Positions 13,739 to 22,469 of a stretch of 26,547 nt of DNA are shown here, in pieces. The notes below the pieces were generated by a model that was not told the DNA's origin, did not search any database, and saw only the letters and a program-made list of their open reading frames with translations. The stretch's first letter is position 1; each line of letters opens with the position of its first letter. The position numbers and the translations under genes were made by a program. Origin of the DNA: a virus; the IMG/VR virus record IMGVR_UViG_3300042402_001613, positions 1-26,547 of that record; one strand, written 5' to 3'.

Positions 13739-15461
13739 GGCTGCTCCTAGAGCATTTAGAAAATACGTTAAGCCGACCAAGCCACTTACCGTTGCATTAC
13801 TAGAAGCACTTGAGGATGAACTACAACAAGCAATTGAAGTTGGTGACTATGACAATGGCACTGCAAGTAAGTTGCCCGGACACGAACTTGAGTATGAGTC
13901 TTGGTTGTCAGCTTATGCACCACACGCAGCTAGTAGCAGGCTAGCTGAGCATCATCATCGTGCATGGCAATGGGCTGAATCATTAGAACCGTCTAAATCT
14001 CCAGCTGCACTAATTGAGTGTTGGTTTCGCGGTGGTGGTAAATCAACAACAATGGAATTAATTGTGAGTAGACTTGCTGTTAAAGCTACTCGCCGTTTCG
14101 TCGTGTATGTTTGTGCAACACAAGACATGGCAGATAGACACGTTCAGGACATAGCAACAGCAATGGAACGTTGTGGCATCGAACGAGCAATTAACAAGTA
14201 TGGTTTTAGTAGAGGTTGGAACGCATCTAAGTTACGTACAGCAAATGGATTCAACGTTTTAGCCTTTGGATTAGATACTGGAGCACGTGGTGTAAAGTTA
14301 GACCACCTACGTCCAGACATGATTATCTTGGATGACATTGATGAACTTGACGACTCAGTTAATGCAGTTGACAAAAAGATCAGAACTATTACACAGACTA
14401 TTCTTCCGGCAAGAAGTACTGATTGTGCTGTTGTGTTTGTTCAGAATAGAATTCACGCTAATAGTGTAATGTCACACGTACTAAGTGGTGAACTGGATAT
14501 GTTACAAAACAGAATTCAATCACCAATAGTTCCAGCAATAAAAGATTTACAGTACGACACATTTGAACGTGAAGATGGACGTGTTGGATACAAGATAACA
14601 TCGGGCACTCCTATGTGGGAACATAAGACCATAGAAGTTTGCCAGCAAGAAATCGATACTTATGGATTAATGTCGTTCTTGCGTGAGTGTCAACATGAGG
14701 TTGGCGTAGGAGGTTTATTCTTTAATACATTTAGGGAATATGCATCTGATGGTCAGCCATGGCATGTAGTTGAATCCGTAGACATTCAGCCATGGTGGCG
14801 CGTTTGGGGTAGTCACGACTTTGGCACAGGCGCACCTGCATGCTTCTTATTGTACGCAAGTGATGACAGCGAAAATGTTTACGTTATTGGTGAAATGTAT
14901 GAGCAAGGTCTTGTGAGTTCTGCGCAAGCACAACGTGTACTTGACTTGTTAGAGAAGTACAAAATGGGTGAACCGAGCAACACTAAATTGCGTGAGGGTA
15001 AATGGAATACAAAGTTGGAAGCTATTGCATTTGACTGGGCTAATACATTTCCACCTAAAAACCCAGATGAACGCATTGGTGAATATCCAGTAGAAGTGTG
15101 GTGGGAGCGTAACTTGCCAGCTGTTAGAGCAGTTAAAGACAGGAAAGCTGGATGGCGACGTGTCAAGGAATGGTTAGAAGCTACATCAGTAGTAGGTGGA
15201 GCACCTAAACCTAAGTTGCAAATTGTGCGTGGTGCATGTCCAAACCTAATTAAGCAACTTGCAAACACCATGGCACACCCAAGAGATCCAGAAGACATTG
15301 ACAGCGGAACTAAGAATGACCACGCTATTGATAGTTTTAGGTATGGAGTAATGTGGCGTGAGTTTCCAGTTACATGTCCAGAGACTGGATTAGATGGAAC
15401 ACGGAATACTAAGTATGTACCTAAATGGCTAGACAAAGGTAATAATAAAGAATGGCTTTAA
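13716..15461 (+). CDS. terL: Terminase large subunit (packaging ATPase/nuclease)
   Basis: The 581-aa DNA-packaging motor. The ATPase part has Walker A FRGGGKST (104-111) and Walker B MIILDDIDE (202-210), with a coupling-like stretch FVQNRIH (241-247). The C-terminal RNase H-like nuclease has candidate metal-binding acids at Asp368 (GSHDFGTG), Asp440 (AFDWAN) and Asp535/Asp539 (NDHAIDSFRYG), the last block being very typical of terminases. It docks on the portal encoded just downstream. A GAGGT site lies 5 nt before the ATG at 13716, inside the terS end. Length and domain order are normal. Confidence 0.95.
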   Translation: MSKTTLSKAAPRAFRKYVKPTKPLTVALLEALEDELQQAIEVGDYDNGTASKLPGHELEYESWLSAYAPHAASSRLAEHHHRAWQWAESLEPSKSPAALIECWFRGGGKSTTMELIVSRLAVKATRRFVVYVCATQDMADRHVQDIATAMERCGIERAINKYGFSRGWNASKLRTANGFNVLAFGLDTGARGVKLDHLRPDMIILDDIDELDDSVNAVDKKIRTITQTILPARSTDCAVVFVQNRIHANSVMSHVLSGELDMLQNRIQSPIVPAIKDLQYDTFEREDGRVGYKITSGTPMWEHKTIEVCQQEIDTYGLMSFLRECQHEVGVGGLFFNTFREYASDGQPWHVVESVDIQPWWRVWGSHDFGTGAPACFLLYASDDSENVYVIGEMYEQGLVSSAQAQRVLDLLEKYKMGEPSNTKLREGKWNTKLEAIAFDWANTFPPKNPDERIGEYPVEVWWERNLPAVRAVKDRKAGWRRVKEWLEATSVVGGAPKPKLQIVRGACPNLIKQLANTMAHPRDPEDIDSGTKNDHAIDSFRYGVMWREFPVTCPETGLDGTRNTKYVPKWLDKGNNKEWL

Positions 15462-15610
15462 CAACTGTATTACTTTTTATGGTTATTGGATGTTTAATGG
15501 TAGGAGTGTGCCACGTAATCTTGTTGTATAAGATGCAGATCTGTTTACAGCAAATTAAAGAAGAGCGTGTATTAATTGCGCAAATTAATAGCGCAGAAAA
15601 GTGGGTGTAA
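15452..15610 (+). CDS. Hidden 52-aa single-pass membrane protein between terL and portal
   Basis: A short frame starts at ATG 15452, overlapping the end of terL by 10 nt, and ends with TAA at 15608-15610, 3 nt before the portal start, so it fills the gap exactly. The product has one strong membrane segment at residues about 4-26 (TTVLLFMVIGCLMVGVCHVILL) and then a short charged helix (QQIKEERVLIAQINSAEKWV). An AAAGG lies about 12 nt upstream. Exact packing between two conserved genes argues for a real gene. The role is unknown; a small lysis or membrane-association function is possible. Confidence 0.65.
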   Translation: MALTTVLLFMVIGCLMVGVCHVILLYKMQICLQQIKEERVLIAQINSAEKWV

Positions 15611-15613
15611 TAA

Positions 15614-17809
15614 ATGGATCTACGCAGCATGGTAATGCAGAGTCTGCAGGATAATCAACCTAAAGTAAGCGCATTTCAACGTAAAGACGCTACTGGCACA
15701 GTCGGCTCCTTTCCAATTAAAAGCATCGACCGAGATGACAAAAACAATTTAAAGCTTGACCTTGATAATAAGGACTGGAAAGTCAGCCCGAAAGATGATC
15801 CAGACGAAGCTAAAAAAATCACTACCTTTGTCAAAGAGCAGTTTGACATAGCCTATAGATCACGACAGGAAATGGAACTGGAGTGGGTAATGGCGACTGC
15901 GTTCTTTGAGGGTCGTCAGTGGTTGCGCATTAATAGTCAAACACGAAATTTAATTCAGTTACAGAATCCAAACGAGCCAAATAGGTATATGACTGTCAAT
16001 AAGATTAGACCGCTTATTGATGGTGTGGTTGGCAAATTAACGCAGTGTGCCCCAGATGTTACCGCTGTGCCAATTAGCCATAATCCAGTTGACCTTGCTG
16101 CTTCTGATGAAGCTAACTATTTACTAAGTCACTACAATCGAAAGTATGACCGAGAAACACAGACGAAAGAACGTGTACGTTGGGCATGTGTTTGTGGCAC
16201 TTCATACGTCAAAGTATTTTGGGATAACAACCGAGAGCAGGTTGTCCCACAAATGGATGCTACTGCACAAGAAGTTATTGGCCATACAAAGATGCGCGTT
16301 GGAGATGTTGTAGAACAAATTCTTCCAGCGTTTGATGTTTATCTTGACCCTACAGCTAAACGAGACGACGATGTTCGTTGGATGATGCATGCAATGGTCA
16401 AACCGCTTTCGTGGTTTGTTGATTCTTACGGCGAGGCTGGCAAAGCGGTTAAACCTGATGCAATGTCGGGTGTTAATAGTGGTTATGTTGATAGCTATCT
16501 TCATGGTACTAATGGATCTGGTAGAGGATGGGTTCCGCCATCTACCGCTAACTTAACTAATCAAGACACAAAGAAGATGGCTGCAGTTGTTTATGAATAC
16601 TGGGAAAAGCCATCTACTCTTTATCCTGATGGTAGATATATTGTTTCAACTAATAGTTGTTTACTTTATGCTGGCGTATGGCCATATAAAAAGAAAGACT
16701 CTTTTCCTTTTATACCTTTGCGGTGGCAACCAAGAGCTGGAACTCCTTACGGATATTCACTTGGCTTTGACTTAACTGCTCTTCAGTCTACTTATAATCG
16801 TGTCTATTCTCGACTACTTGAACAATTTGAGGGACAGAAAGATTACATTCTTGTTGAGAATTTAAGTGGAGTAGGTGCGGACGCATACGATAATAGTGGT
16901 GACGATATCGATGACAAGAATCGAATTTACCGCCGTATTAACTACATGCGTGGAAGTCATCCTCCAACTATCCAGCGAGCGCCGGGTATTGGATCAGATT
17001 TGTTCCCATTACTGCAATTTATTGAGCGAGACATGATGGATATTGCCGGATTGCATGACGTATCTCAAGGTCAGGCAGCAGCTGGTACTCCTGCTGAAGC
17101 AGTGCGATTACTACAACGTAGCGACAATACACAACACTCGTTTATCCGTGCTGATATTGAAATTAGCGCAGCAAAGATTAAAGAGTGGGAAGTATCTTTA
17201 GTTGAGCAATTTGGCATTGTTCCATTTGTTGGAAACATCCAAGGAAAGATGCTTCCGCAAGACCAGATCCGACAAGGTGTTATGCGTTTTGACGCATTGA
17301 AGTCTGGTGGACAGTTCCGTATTGTTTACATTCCGGGGTCATCAATGGAGGATAGCCCTGATCAGCGATTGCAAAAAATGGCTGCCTTACGACAGATGGG
17401 TGTGTTCGGTGACCCGACAGATCCAGAAACGAACCGACTGTTTGTTGAATTGACTAACATGCCAAATGCTTCAAGGATTTATCAACACCTTGAGGGACAG
17501 GCTCAGAAACAACAAGAGATGCAAGCACAGCAAATGATGATGATGCAACAACAACAAGCTGCTCAATCTAGTGCAAATCAATTCAACCCAGAAGCAGAAC
17601 AAATGAAAACGCAGCTTGAAATCCAGAAACGTACAACTGAGATTCAAGCGCAACTTGAAGCAGACATTGCACTTGAATCAGCTAAGGCAGGACTACAGGC
17701 TGCAGCTAATGAGGATAATGCAATTACAGATCTTGGCAAGCAACGTTTGATGCAAGCCATGCCGCCAGAAGACACTGGCAATTTTTCAGAACAAGAAGGT
17801 ATGATGTAA
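15614..17809 (+). CDS. Portal protein, P22-type
   Basis: Dodecameric ring at one capsid vertex through which DNA is pumped. The length (731 aa) is close to the P22 portal (725 aa), and the N-terminal third has the expected pattern: WVMATAFFEGRQWL (91-104), RYMTVNKIRPLIDGVVGKL (124-142), then a stretch with WACVCGTSYVKVFWD. A clip/crown-like region follows, and a glutamine/methionine-rich tail lies at about 627-656 with a helical barrel-like end (EIQKRTTEIQAQLEADIALESA). It follows terL and precedes the probable scaffold. The start at 15614 lies 4 nt after the stop of the 52-aa gene, with a weak ribosome site (GTGGGTG). Confidence 0.88.
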   Translation: MDLRSMVMQSLQDNQPKVSAFQRKDATGTVGSFPIKSIDRDDKNNLKLDLDNKDWKVSPKDDPDEAKKITTFVKEQFDIAYRSRQEMELEWVMATAFFEGRQWLRINSQTRNLIQLQNPNEPNRYMTVNKIRPLIDGVVGKLTQCAPDVTAVPISHNPVDLAASDEANYLLSHYNRKYDRETQTKERVRWACVCGTSYVKVFWDNNREQVVPQMDATAQEVIGHTKMRVGDVVEQILPAFDVYLDPTAKRDDDVRWMMHAMVKPLSWFVDSYGEAGKAVKPDAMSGVNSGYVDSYLHGTNGSGRGWVPPSTANLTNQDTKKMAAVVYEYWEKPSTLYPDGRYIVSTNSCLLYAGVWPYKKKDSFPFIPLRWQPRAGTPYGYSLGFDLTALQSTYNRVYSRLLEQFEGQKDYILVENLSGVGADAYDNSGDDIDDKNRIYRRINYMRGSHPPTIQRAPGIGSDLFPLLQFIERDMMDIAGLHDVSQGQAAAGTPAEAVRLLQRSDNTQHSFIRADIEISAAKIKEWEVSLVEQFGIVPFVGNIQGKMLPQDQIRQGVMRFDALKSGGQFRIVYIPGSSMEDSPDQRLQKMAALRQMGVFGDPTDPETNRLFVELTNMPNASRIYQHLEGQAQKQQEMQAQQMMMMQQQQAAQSSANQFNPEAEQMKTQLEIQKRTTEIQAQLEADIALESAKAGLQAAANEDNAITDLGKQRLMQAMPPEDTGNFSEQEGMM

Positions 17810-18670
17810 ATGTCCGAAGAGATGGTGACACGAACCGCTGACTCGCCAGCAGCGGCAACGGGCAATGTTGGTGGAGCGTTAATGGATTTTGTTCGGGATG
17901 CCGCCGATTCCGATAGCTTTGATAACCGGGCGTTAAACACACAGAGCGAGTCAGTAGACGCAGTTGATAACAATGAATATGTTGATGCATTTCAAGATCG
18001 AGATATTCAAAGTGTTGTCAAACAAAAACTATTAGATACTGTTGCTCCAGAGCAACCATCTAATGTTCCGTATGAACGATTTCGTGAAGTTAATGAAGAA
18101 GCGAAAGCTTTAAAGCAACAGCAAGAAGCGTTTAGCCGGTGGGCTGATGTAATAAATCAGTTTGAAAATAGCGGTTTCAAATCTGCAGCTGATGTTCAAA
18201 AGGCATTACAGCAACAGGAAATTGCTAAACAAGAACAGGCCATTCGTAATAGGTGGAGTGAGAAAATCTCTACTGAATACATGGACCCTGATGCTGCAAA
18301 TGCATATGCCGAAGCTGAAGTAAATAAGTTCCGGTATGACCAAGTTGTATCTCAAATGAACAACTATATGGTCACTCAACAAAGAGTTGAGGCATTTGAG
18401 CAATTCCCATATGCACGTCGAGCAGAAGATGTAGTCGACCAATTAATCCAGTCAGGTATTGCCCCAACTGAAGCAGCTAGGGCAGTGCACAATCAAGTAC
18501 AAGGATTAGTTGAATCACTCGTCCCAGAATTGCTCGATCTTGTAAATGAACGACGAACAGTACCAACACCAATTGATACGAGTTCTTCAGCACAACCAGT
18601 AGTACAGCCCCAGCAACCACAGCGAAATGCGTTATCAGGAATAACGCGATTGCTAGGTATTGGGCGTTAG
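17810..18670 (+). CDS. Probable capsid scaffolding protein
   Basis: A 286-aa, acidic, helical, cysteine-free protein between portal and capsid, where scaffolds are usually found. The N-terminus is low-complexity and acidic. A segment VPYERFREVNEEAKALKQQQ (about 85-104) is the kind of motif common in phage scaffolds, followed by long charged coiled-coil stretches. The C-terminus is Gln/Pro-rich and ends in a basic LLGIGR, suited to bind the capsid inner face. No protease motif is seen. The start directly abuts the portal stop; a second in-frame ATG 12 nt later is possible. Assigned from composition, motif and position. Confidence 0.72.
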   Translation: MSEEMVTRTADSPAAATGNVGGALMDFVRDAADSDSFDNRALNTQSESVDAVDNNEYVDAFQDRDIQSVVKQKLLDTVAPEQPSNVPYERFREVNEEAKALKQQQEAFSRWADVINQFENSGFKSAADVQKALQQQEIAKQEQAIRNRWSEKISTEYMDPDAANAYAEAEVNKFRYDQVVSQMNNYMVTQQRVEAFEQFPYARRAEDVVDQLIQSGIAPTEAARAVHNQVQGLVESLVPELLDLVNERRTVPTPIDTSSSAQPVVQPQQPQRNALSGITRLLGIGR

Positions 18671-18679
18671 GAGTAACCA

Positions 18680-19693
18680 ATGGCTATCGATTTTAACGGT
18701 GCACTTACACTCGCAGATCAAGCTGTCCTTTCAAACGATCCTCTTGTAAAAGAAATCACCATGTCCCTGCACCAGACATGGAACGCAATCAAGGACATCC
18801 CTTTCTACACATCGCCTTCTTTACGACAGGTTGGTGTTCGCTATACGAATGAAGCTGGCACAATCCCAATGCCGACGTGGTCTACCATTAACGGTGAACC
18901 AAACGCTGTCAAGGGTAAGCCAAAGTCGTACGAAGAGCAAATGTATCTCATCCGTAATAAGATTACGGTTGACTCCCGTTTGCTTGATCAGCCAAACAAC
19001 ATCATTGATCCTGTAGAAGCACAGATCAAGATTTTCCTAGAGGGTTTTGCGTATGATTTTAATGACAAGTTCATTAATAACGATCCAACCTCTCTTACGG
19101 CTGGTAATAGCCCAGATTGTTTTCCCGGATTGCGTTACCGTTTAGAGAATCGTGCAGCATTTGATATTCCACAAGACTGTCTTATTGCACCAGCATCTAC
19201 AGCTGCATCTCTTGACACAACCTCTTCTTACAATGCTCTGGAAGCTAACGGAACGATGTCTGCACTTCAGGAAATGTTTGATAACTTAAACGCACCTGAT
19301 GGAACTGGCATTGTTTTATACATGAACGAAGAAACAAAGCGTCGATTTGAGTTTGTCATTCGCGCACTTGGATCTGGTACTGGTTTTGATGCTAACAAGG
19401 ATGCATTCGACCGCAATGTTGAATCGTTTAAGGGAGCTAAGATTCGTACCGTTGGGCGTAAGGTTGATGGCTCTACGCCAGTTATTAGTGCTCCTACTAA
19501 CTTTGCTGATATTTACGCAGTCCGTTATGGAACTGGCTACGTACAGGGTTGGCAATCTGGACCATTCAAACCTGAGTACTTAGGCAAGTCAAAAGAAAAT
19601 GGCATTATGCATAACGTTCTCTTTGACTGGGGTATGGGTCTCTGGATGCCTAACACACGTTCTATCGCACGTTTACGTTTGGCTACAAACTAA
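18680..19693 (+). CDS. Major capsid protein
   Basis: A 337-aa protein placed after the scaffold and led by a good ribosome site (AGGAG, 7 nt before the ATG). The C-terminal half has features of phage capsid proteins of the HK97 fold: a long helix-and-strand run (MNEETKRRFEFVIRALG), a segment describing a target surface (YAVRYGTGYVQGWQSG) and LFDWGMGLWMPNTRSIARLR at the end. I recognise the general type but not the exact subfamily. Codon choice differs from its neighbours: Leu is mostly CTT/CTC/CTG instead of TTA, and many codons end in C, as expected for the most highly expressed gene. Confidence 0.85.
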   Translation: MAIDFNGALTLADQAVLSNDPLVKEITMSLHQTWNAIKDIPFYTSPSLRQVGVRYTNEAGTIPMPTWSTINGEPNAVKGKPKSYEEQMYLIRNKITVDSRLLDQPNNIIDPVEAQIKIFLEGFAYDFNDKFINNDPTSLTAGNSPDCFPGLRYRLENRAAFDIPQDCLIAPASTAASLDTTSSYNALEANGTMSALQEMFDNLNAPDGTGIVLYMNEETKRRFEFVIRALGSGTGFDANKDAFDRNVESFKGAKIRTVGRKVDGSTPVISAPTNFADIYAVRYGTGYVQGWQSGPFKPEYLGKSKENGIMHNVLFDWGMGLWMPNTRSIARLRLATN

Positions 19694-19705
19694 GGAGATA
19701 ATGAT

Positions 19706-20545
19706 ATGCGCGACGCTAAACTTACATTCTTATATCCGAACGCTGCAGTAACTGCTACGTCAGCTACTATGGGTTCGACGGGTGCTGGTCCAACCACTGT
19801 TATTGGTGGAACGACTTACAATCAAGGTATTGTTTACACTCAAAATGCTACAGTAGCAGCTGGTGCTGTAAACCTTAATGCTCTTGAACTTAACTACGGT
19901 GGATTGCTTATTAATGGCGTATCCGGCGCGGCTATGGACAATGACATGAACGGTGCAGTTGATGCTTCTGACTATGTTCGTGGACAGATTATAAATCCGA
20001 TTTATGTTGTATCGGCATTGAATGTCAGTCAGATGGCTGCATTTGATGTACTTACATGTGAAGTCCATTCTAGCAATACGCTTGGGTTTACTCCATCTGC
20101 TGCAACAATTACATCGTCATTTGCCTACACTCCACCAGTTCAGTTTACTGTTCCGGCAACTGTAGTTACGAGTGCATCGCCATCGATTGTTACAACTTCT
20201 CCGTATTTTGTAACCGCAATTAATACCACTACAAACGCGTTGACTATTTCGGCAACTCGTGGTGGTGGTGCTATTTCTGGTTTAACATCAATTACGGTAG
20301 CTAGTGCTGCTGGATTTGCGGTGAATCAAACTGTTACATTTAGTGCTGCTGTAAACACAATTACTGCAGGTCAATCTGTAGTACTTTCCGTATACAATGA
20401 CGCAAATGCAACAATCCTGTCTGTTCCACTTCAGTCGTACGGTAAGTTCTTACGTGTGCGATGGAATGCAACAACAGCTCGTAATGGTGTAACTATTAAC
20501 GTAGCTCGCACAGCAATTCAGACTGGACGCGAAGGTACAGTTTAA
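19706..20545 (+). CDS. Head-associated beta-rich protein (279 aa), possible decoration protein
   Basis: It follows the capsid gene by 12 nt with AAGGAG 8 nt before the ATG. The chain is rich in Thr, Ala, Ser, Val and Gly with few charged residues. The first part (MRDAKLTFLYPNAAVTAT) leads into a domain with LELNYGGLLINGV and SAAMDNDMNG-type loops, and the second half is Ig-like in style (TISATRGGG, SITVASAAGFAVNQTVTFSA). A beta-sandwich structural protein, perhaps capsid decoration or a minor head protein, is the best reading from its position. No exact family is recognised. Confidence 0.65.
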   Translation: MRDAKLTFLYPNAAVTATSATMGSTGAGPTTVIGGTTYNQGIVYTQNATVAAGAVNLNALELNYGGLLINGVSGAAMDNDMNGAVDASDYVRGQIINPIYVVSALNVSQMAAFDVLTCEVHSSNTLGFTPSAATITSSFAYTPPVQFTVPATVVTSASPSIVTTSPYFVTAINTTTNALTISATRGGGAISGLTSITVASAAGFAVNQTVTFSAAVNTITAGQSVVLSVYNDANATILSVPLQSYGKFLRVRWNATTARNGVTINVARTAIQTGREGTV

Positions 20546-20547
20546 TT

Positions 20548-21195
20548 ATGAATCTAGGTCAAATCAAACGTAATGTTCGGATGCTAGGTAGAAACTACTT
20601 TGGCACTGACGCAGACCGTGATCCATTTGGCCTAGATTACTTGATTATCGAACAGGCCAATCAGATAGCTCGTCAAACGGACTGTCTGGTTGGTCGTCGA
20701 TATTTAGATTTAACGGTTGATGTTAATGATTATTGTGCACCAGACATTTATCGAATTAAAGTAATTAAACTTTTAGATACAAATAATGAGTACCAAAAGG
20801 TACGTGTGTTTGATTACAGCAATCAGTACATAGATGACTGGCGTAACTTAGCTAGTGATCAAAGACCTGAGATTGTTGTCTTGCGTGGAATGAACAACAT
20901 CAGTGTCTATCCAGCTGTAAATGCAACTTTAACTAACGGGCTTTTAATTGAAGGTTATGCGCAGCCGGGTGATAACTGGCAATACACAACTACTGGTACA
21001 GCATTGCCAAACACAGATGCCACAGAGTGCCCCCTGCCTGAAGTCGCTCACGATTGTTTGGTGTATGCAGTTTTACAAGCTCGTGCTATGCAAATGGCAG
21101 ATGCTACTGGAATGCAAATTTTTAAGCCAGAGTATTTACAACGACTTGCCATGGTGGAAAACTATGCTAGTACATATGCACGGAGAACTCGCTAA
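20548..21195 (+). CDS. Head-tail adaptor-like protein 1 (215 aa)
   Basis: The layout matches phage adaptor (connector) proteins: an N-terminal helical part (NLGQIKRNVRMLGRNYFG, then DYLIIEQANQIARQT), a central beta region with RPEIVVLRGMNNISVYPA (a typical adaptor strand pattern), LIEGYAQPGDNW, and a C-terminal helix pair (PLPEVAHDCLVYAVLQARAMQMAD). Such proteins form a ring under the portal and join head and tail. The start lies 2 nt after the previous stop with a weak site. Its TAA overlaps the next ATG by one base. The assignment rests on pattern and position. Confidence 0.72.
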   Translation: MNLGQIKRNVRMLGRNYFGTDADRDPFGLDYLIIEQANQIARQTDCLVGRRYLDLTVDVNDYCAPDIYRIKVIKLLDTNNEYQKVRVFDYSNQYIDDWRNLASDQRPEIVVLRGMNNISVYPAVNATLTNGLLIEGYAQPGDNWQYTTTGTALPNTDATECPLPEVAHDCLVYAVLQARAMQMADATGMQIFKPEYLQRLAMVENYASTYARRTR

Positions 21196-21899
21196 TGGCT
21201 GTAGGTTTTACGGATTTAAAGATTGAAACACTGCGTTTACTGAATGAAACAAACGATTCAGTAGTGGCTGAAGTTCCAGCAGGTGATGGATCTACTCCGA
21301 CATCTTCAAATAACGAAGGTATATTGCAGTATCTAAATGATGCTGCTTTTGATTTATGTAGAACATGCGTTTATCTACCAACGACTTTATCAGTTGGGTC
21401 TCATACTGGAAGAACGTATGATTTCAGTGCATCTTTACTTGCGTTTCCTATAACAGTACACATAAATGGAACGACTGTTCCTCTTACCCGATGCGGGGAA
21501 AATGAGTTGCGTTCGTACGACCTGAACTACACTATTACGTCTGGTGAGCCTACGTATTGGTATGAGGCTGGTTATAGCAACATAGGATTTTATTCTGTTC
21601 CATCAACAGCTATTTCATTTATAGCTCGTGGTGCTGGATTGCCAACTGCTATCACAGATGTATCTGGACAATTTTCATTTTTGAGTGATGACTTGTTGAT
21701 GCAGGCTTTACCAGCTTATGCTGCTCGTAAGATCGCATTAAAAAATTATGACGACCCATCTATTGTTGGACGCGCATTCTGGGGCGATTGGTATGACCAA
21801 ATACGCATGCAATTATGGATGCGACTAGATCCATCTTACAAAGCTCCAAATGGAATCTTCAGTGTTCCACCTGTTATGGGTGGTGGAGACAAAAAATGA
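21195..21899 (+). CDS. Head-tail adaptor-like protein 2 (234 aa)
   Basis: Similar in architecture to the gene before it: an N-terminal helix (TDLKIETLRLLNE), GILQYLNDAAFDLCR (a helix common in adaptors), a beta region with SGEPTYWYEAGYSNIGFYSVPS (about 116-137, the usual adaptor hallmark), FIARGAG, and C-terminal helices with LPAYAARKIALKN. The chain ends in a Gly-rich GGGDKK. It may be a second ring protein of the neck or a tail-tube-like protein. Its start overlaps the upstream stop (TAATG), and its TGA overlaps the next ATG (ATGA). Confidence 0.7.
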   Translation: MAVGFTDLKIETLRLLNETNDSVVAEVPAGDGSTPTSSNNEGILQYLNDAAFDLCRTCVYLPTTLSVGSHTGRTYDFSASLLAFPITVHINGTTVPLTRCGENELRSYDLNYTITSGEPTYWYEAGYSNIGFYSVPSTAISFIARGAGLPTAITDVSGQFSFLSDDLLMQALPAYAARKIALKNYDDPSIVGRAFWGDWYDQIRMQLWMRLDPSYKAPNGIFSVPPVMGGGDKK

Positions 21900-22192
21900 A
21901 CATAGCATGGGGCAGATTAATTCTTCTCGCACTCGGTGCATTTGTTGCCTCTGCTGCTCCTGAGTTTGATTCGGCATGGAAAGCCATGCATGTGCCCGAC
22001 AATGCGTCATTTGGCACGGTGACACGCAGTTTATTATTGTGTAGCATAGAAGGTGTCAGGGCTGGTATACCGGCTATGACAACTGCGTTGATTGCCTTCT
22101 TCATGCGACAAGATAGCAACCTACCAGTATTTTCAGTTAAACTACCGGAGGTGAGACGTGTCAGCGAAACGACGAGGGACATCGATGGATAA
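21896..22192 (+). CDS. Small membrane protein (98 aa), possible lysis partner
   Basis: The chosen ATG at 21896 overlaps the previous stop (ATGA); a longer in-frame start at 21815 lies inside the adaptor gene and is not needed. Two hydrophobic segments are seen at about 7-21 (LILLALGAFVASAA) and 57-70 (AGIPAMTTALIAFF), followed by a charged C-terminal tail. It overlaps the putative holin by 35 nt. Overlapping pairs of small membrane proteins often form a holin/antiholin set, but this is inferred from topology and context. Confidence 0.68.
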   Translation: MNIAWGRLILLALGAFVASAAPEFDSAWKAMHVPDNASFGTVTRSLLLCSIEGVRAGIPAMTTALIAFFMRQDSNLPVFSVKLPEVRRVSETTRDIDG

Positions 22193-22469
22193 ACTGCATA
22201 TTGATTTAAATCAGTTACTGGCCGGGTTAATTGGCGCTGTAATAGGCACTGACTGGCCAAAGATTAAATCAGTTATGCAGGGAATAGTTACTGTTCTGTC
22301 TGGGGCTGCGTCAGCTATTTACTTAACGCCACTAGTTGCGGAAAAACTTGGATGGGACAAGCCACACGAAATGATCGGCTTGTCTTTTTTGTTAGGAACG
22401 TTAGGCTTACGTACTGTTCAAGCGTTTAACATCATAATTGAAAAAGCATTGAAGAAGGTAAGTGAATAA
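22158..22469 (+). CDS. Putative phage holin (103 aa, GTG start)
   Basis: Small membrane protein that would form lesions in the inner membrane at lysis time. It has three hydrophobic segments at about 18-30, 42-60 (IVTVLSGAASAIYLTPLV) and 72-92 (MIGLSFLLGTLGLRTVQAF), separated by a charged loop (EKLGWDKPHE). The pattern of an 'SGAxxAxYLTPLV' helix followed by a 'FLLGxxGLR' helix is seen in phage holin-type proteins. GTG at 22158 is preferred because GGAGG lies 6 nt upstream; ATG at 22185 is an alternative. No endolysin is seen in the window. Confidence 0.68.
   Translation: MSAKRRGTSMDKLHIDLNQLLAGLIGAVIGTDWPKIKSVMQGIVTVLSGAASAIYLTPLVAEKLGWDKPHEMIGLSFLLGTLGLRTVQAFNIIIEKALKKVSE

Noticed and set aside
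14879-15436. 185-codon minus-strand frame opposite terL
   Set aside because: It lies antisense to the conserved nuclease domain of the large terminase, has no ribosome site that I could see, and looks like a mirror of coding bias.
17644-17990. Minus-strand frames of 109 and 88 codons opposite the portal/scaffold junction
   Set aside because: They are antisense to clear genes and their composition looks like shadow coding.
21874-22260. 128-codon minus-strand frame over the holin-like pair
   Set aside because: It is antisense to two overlapping rightward membrane-protein genes with good start sites.
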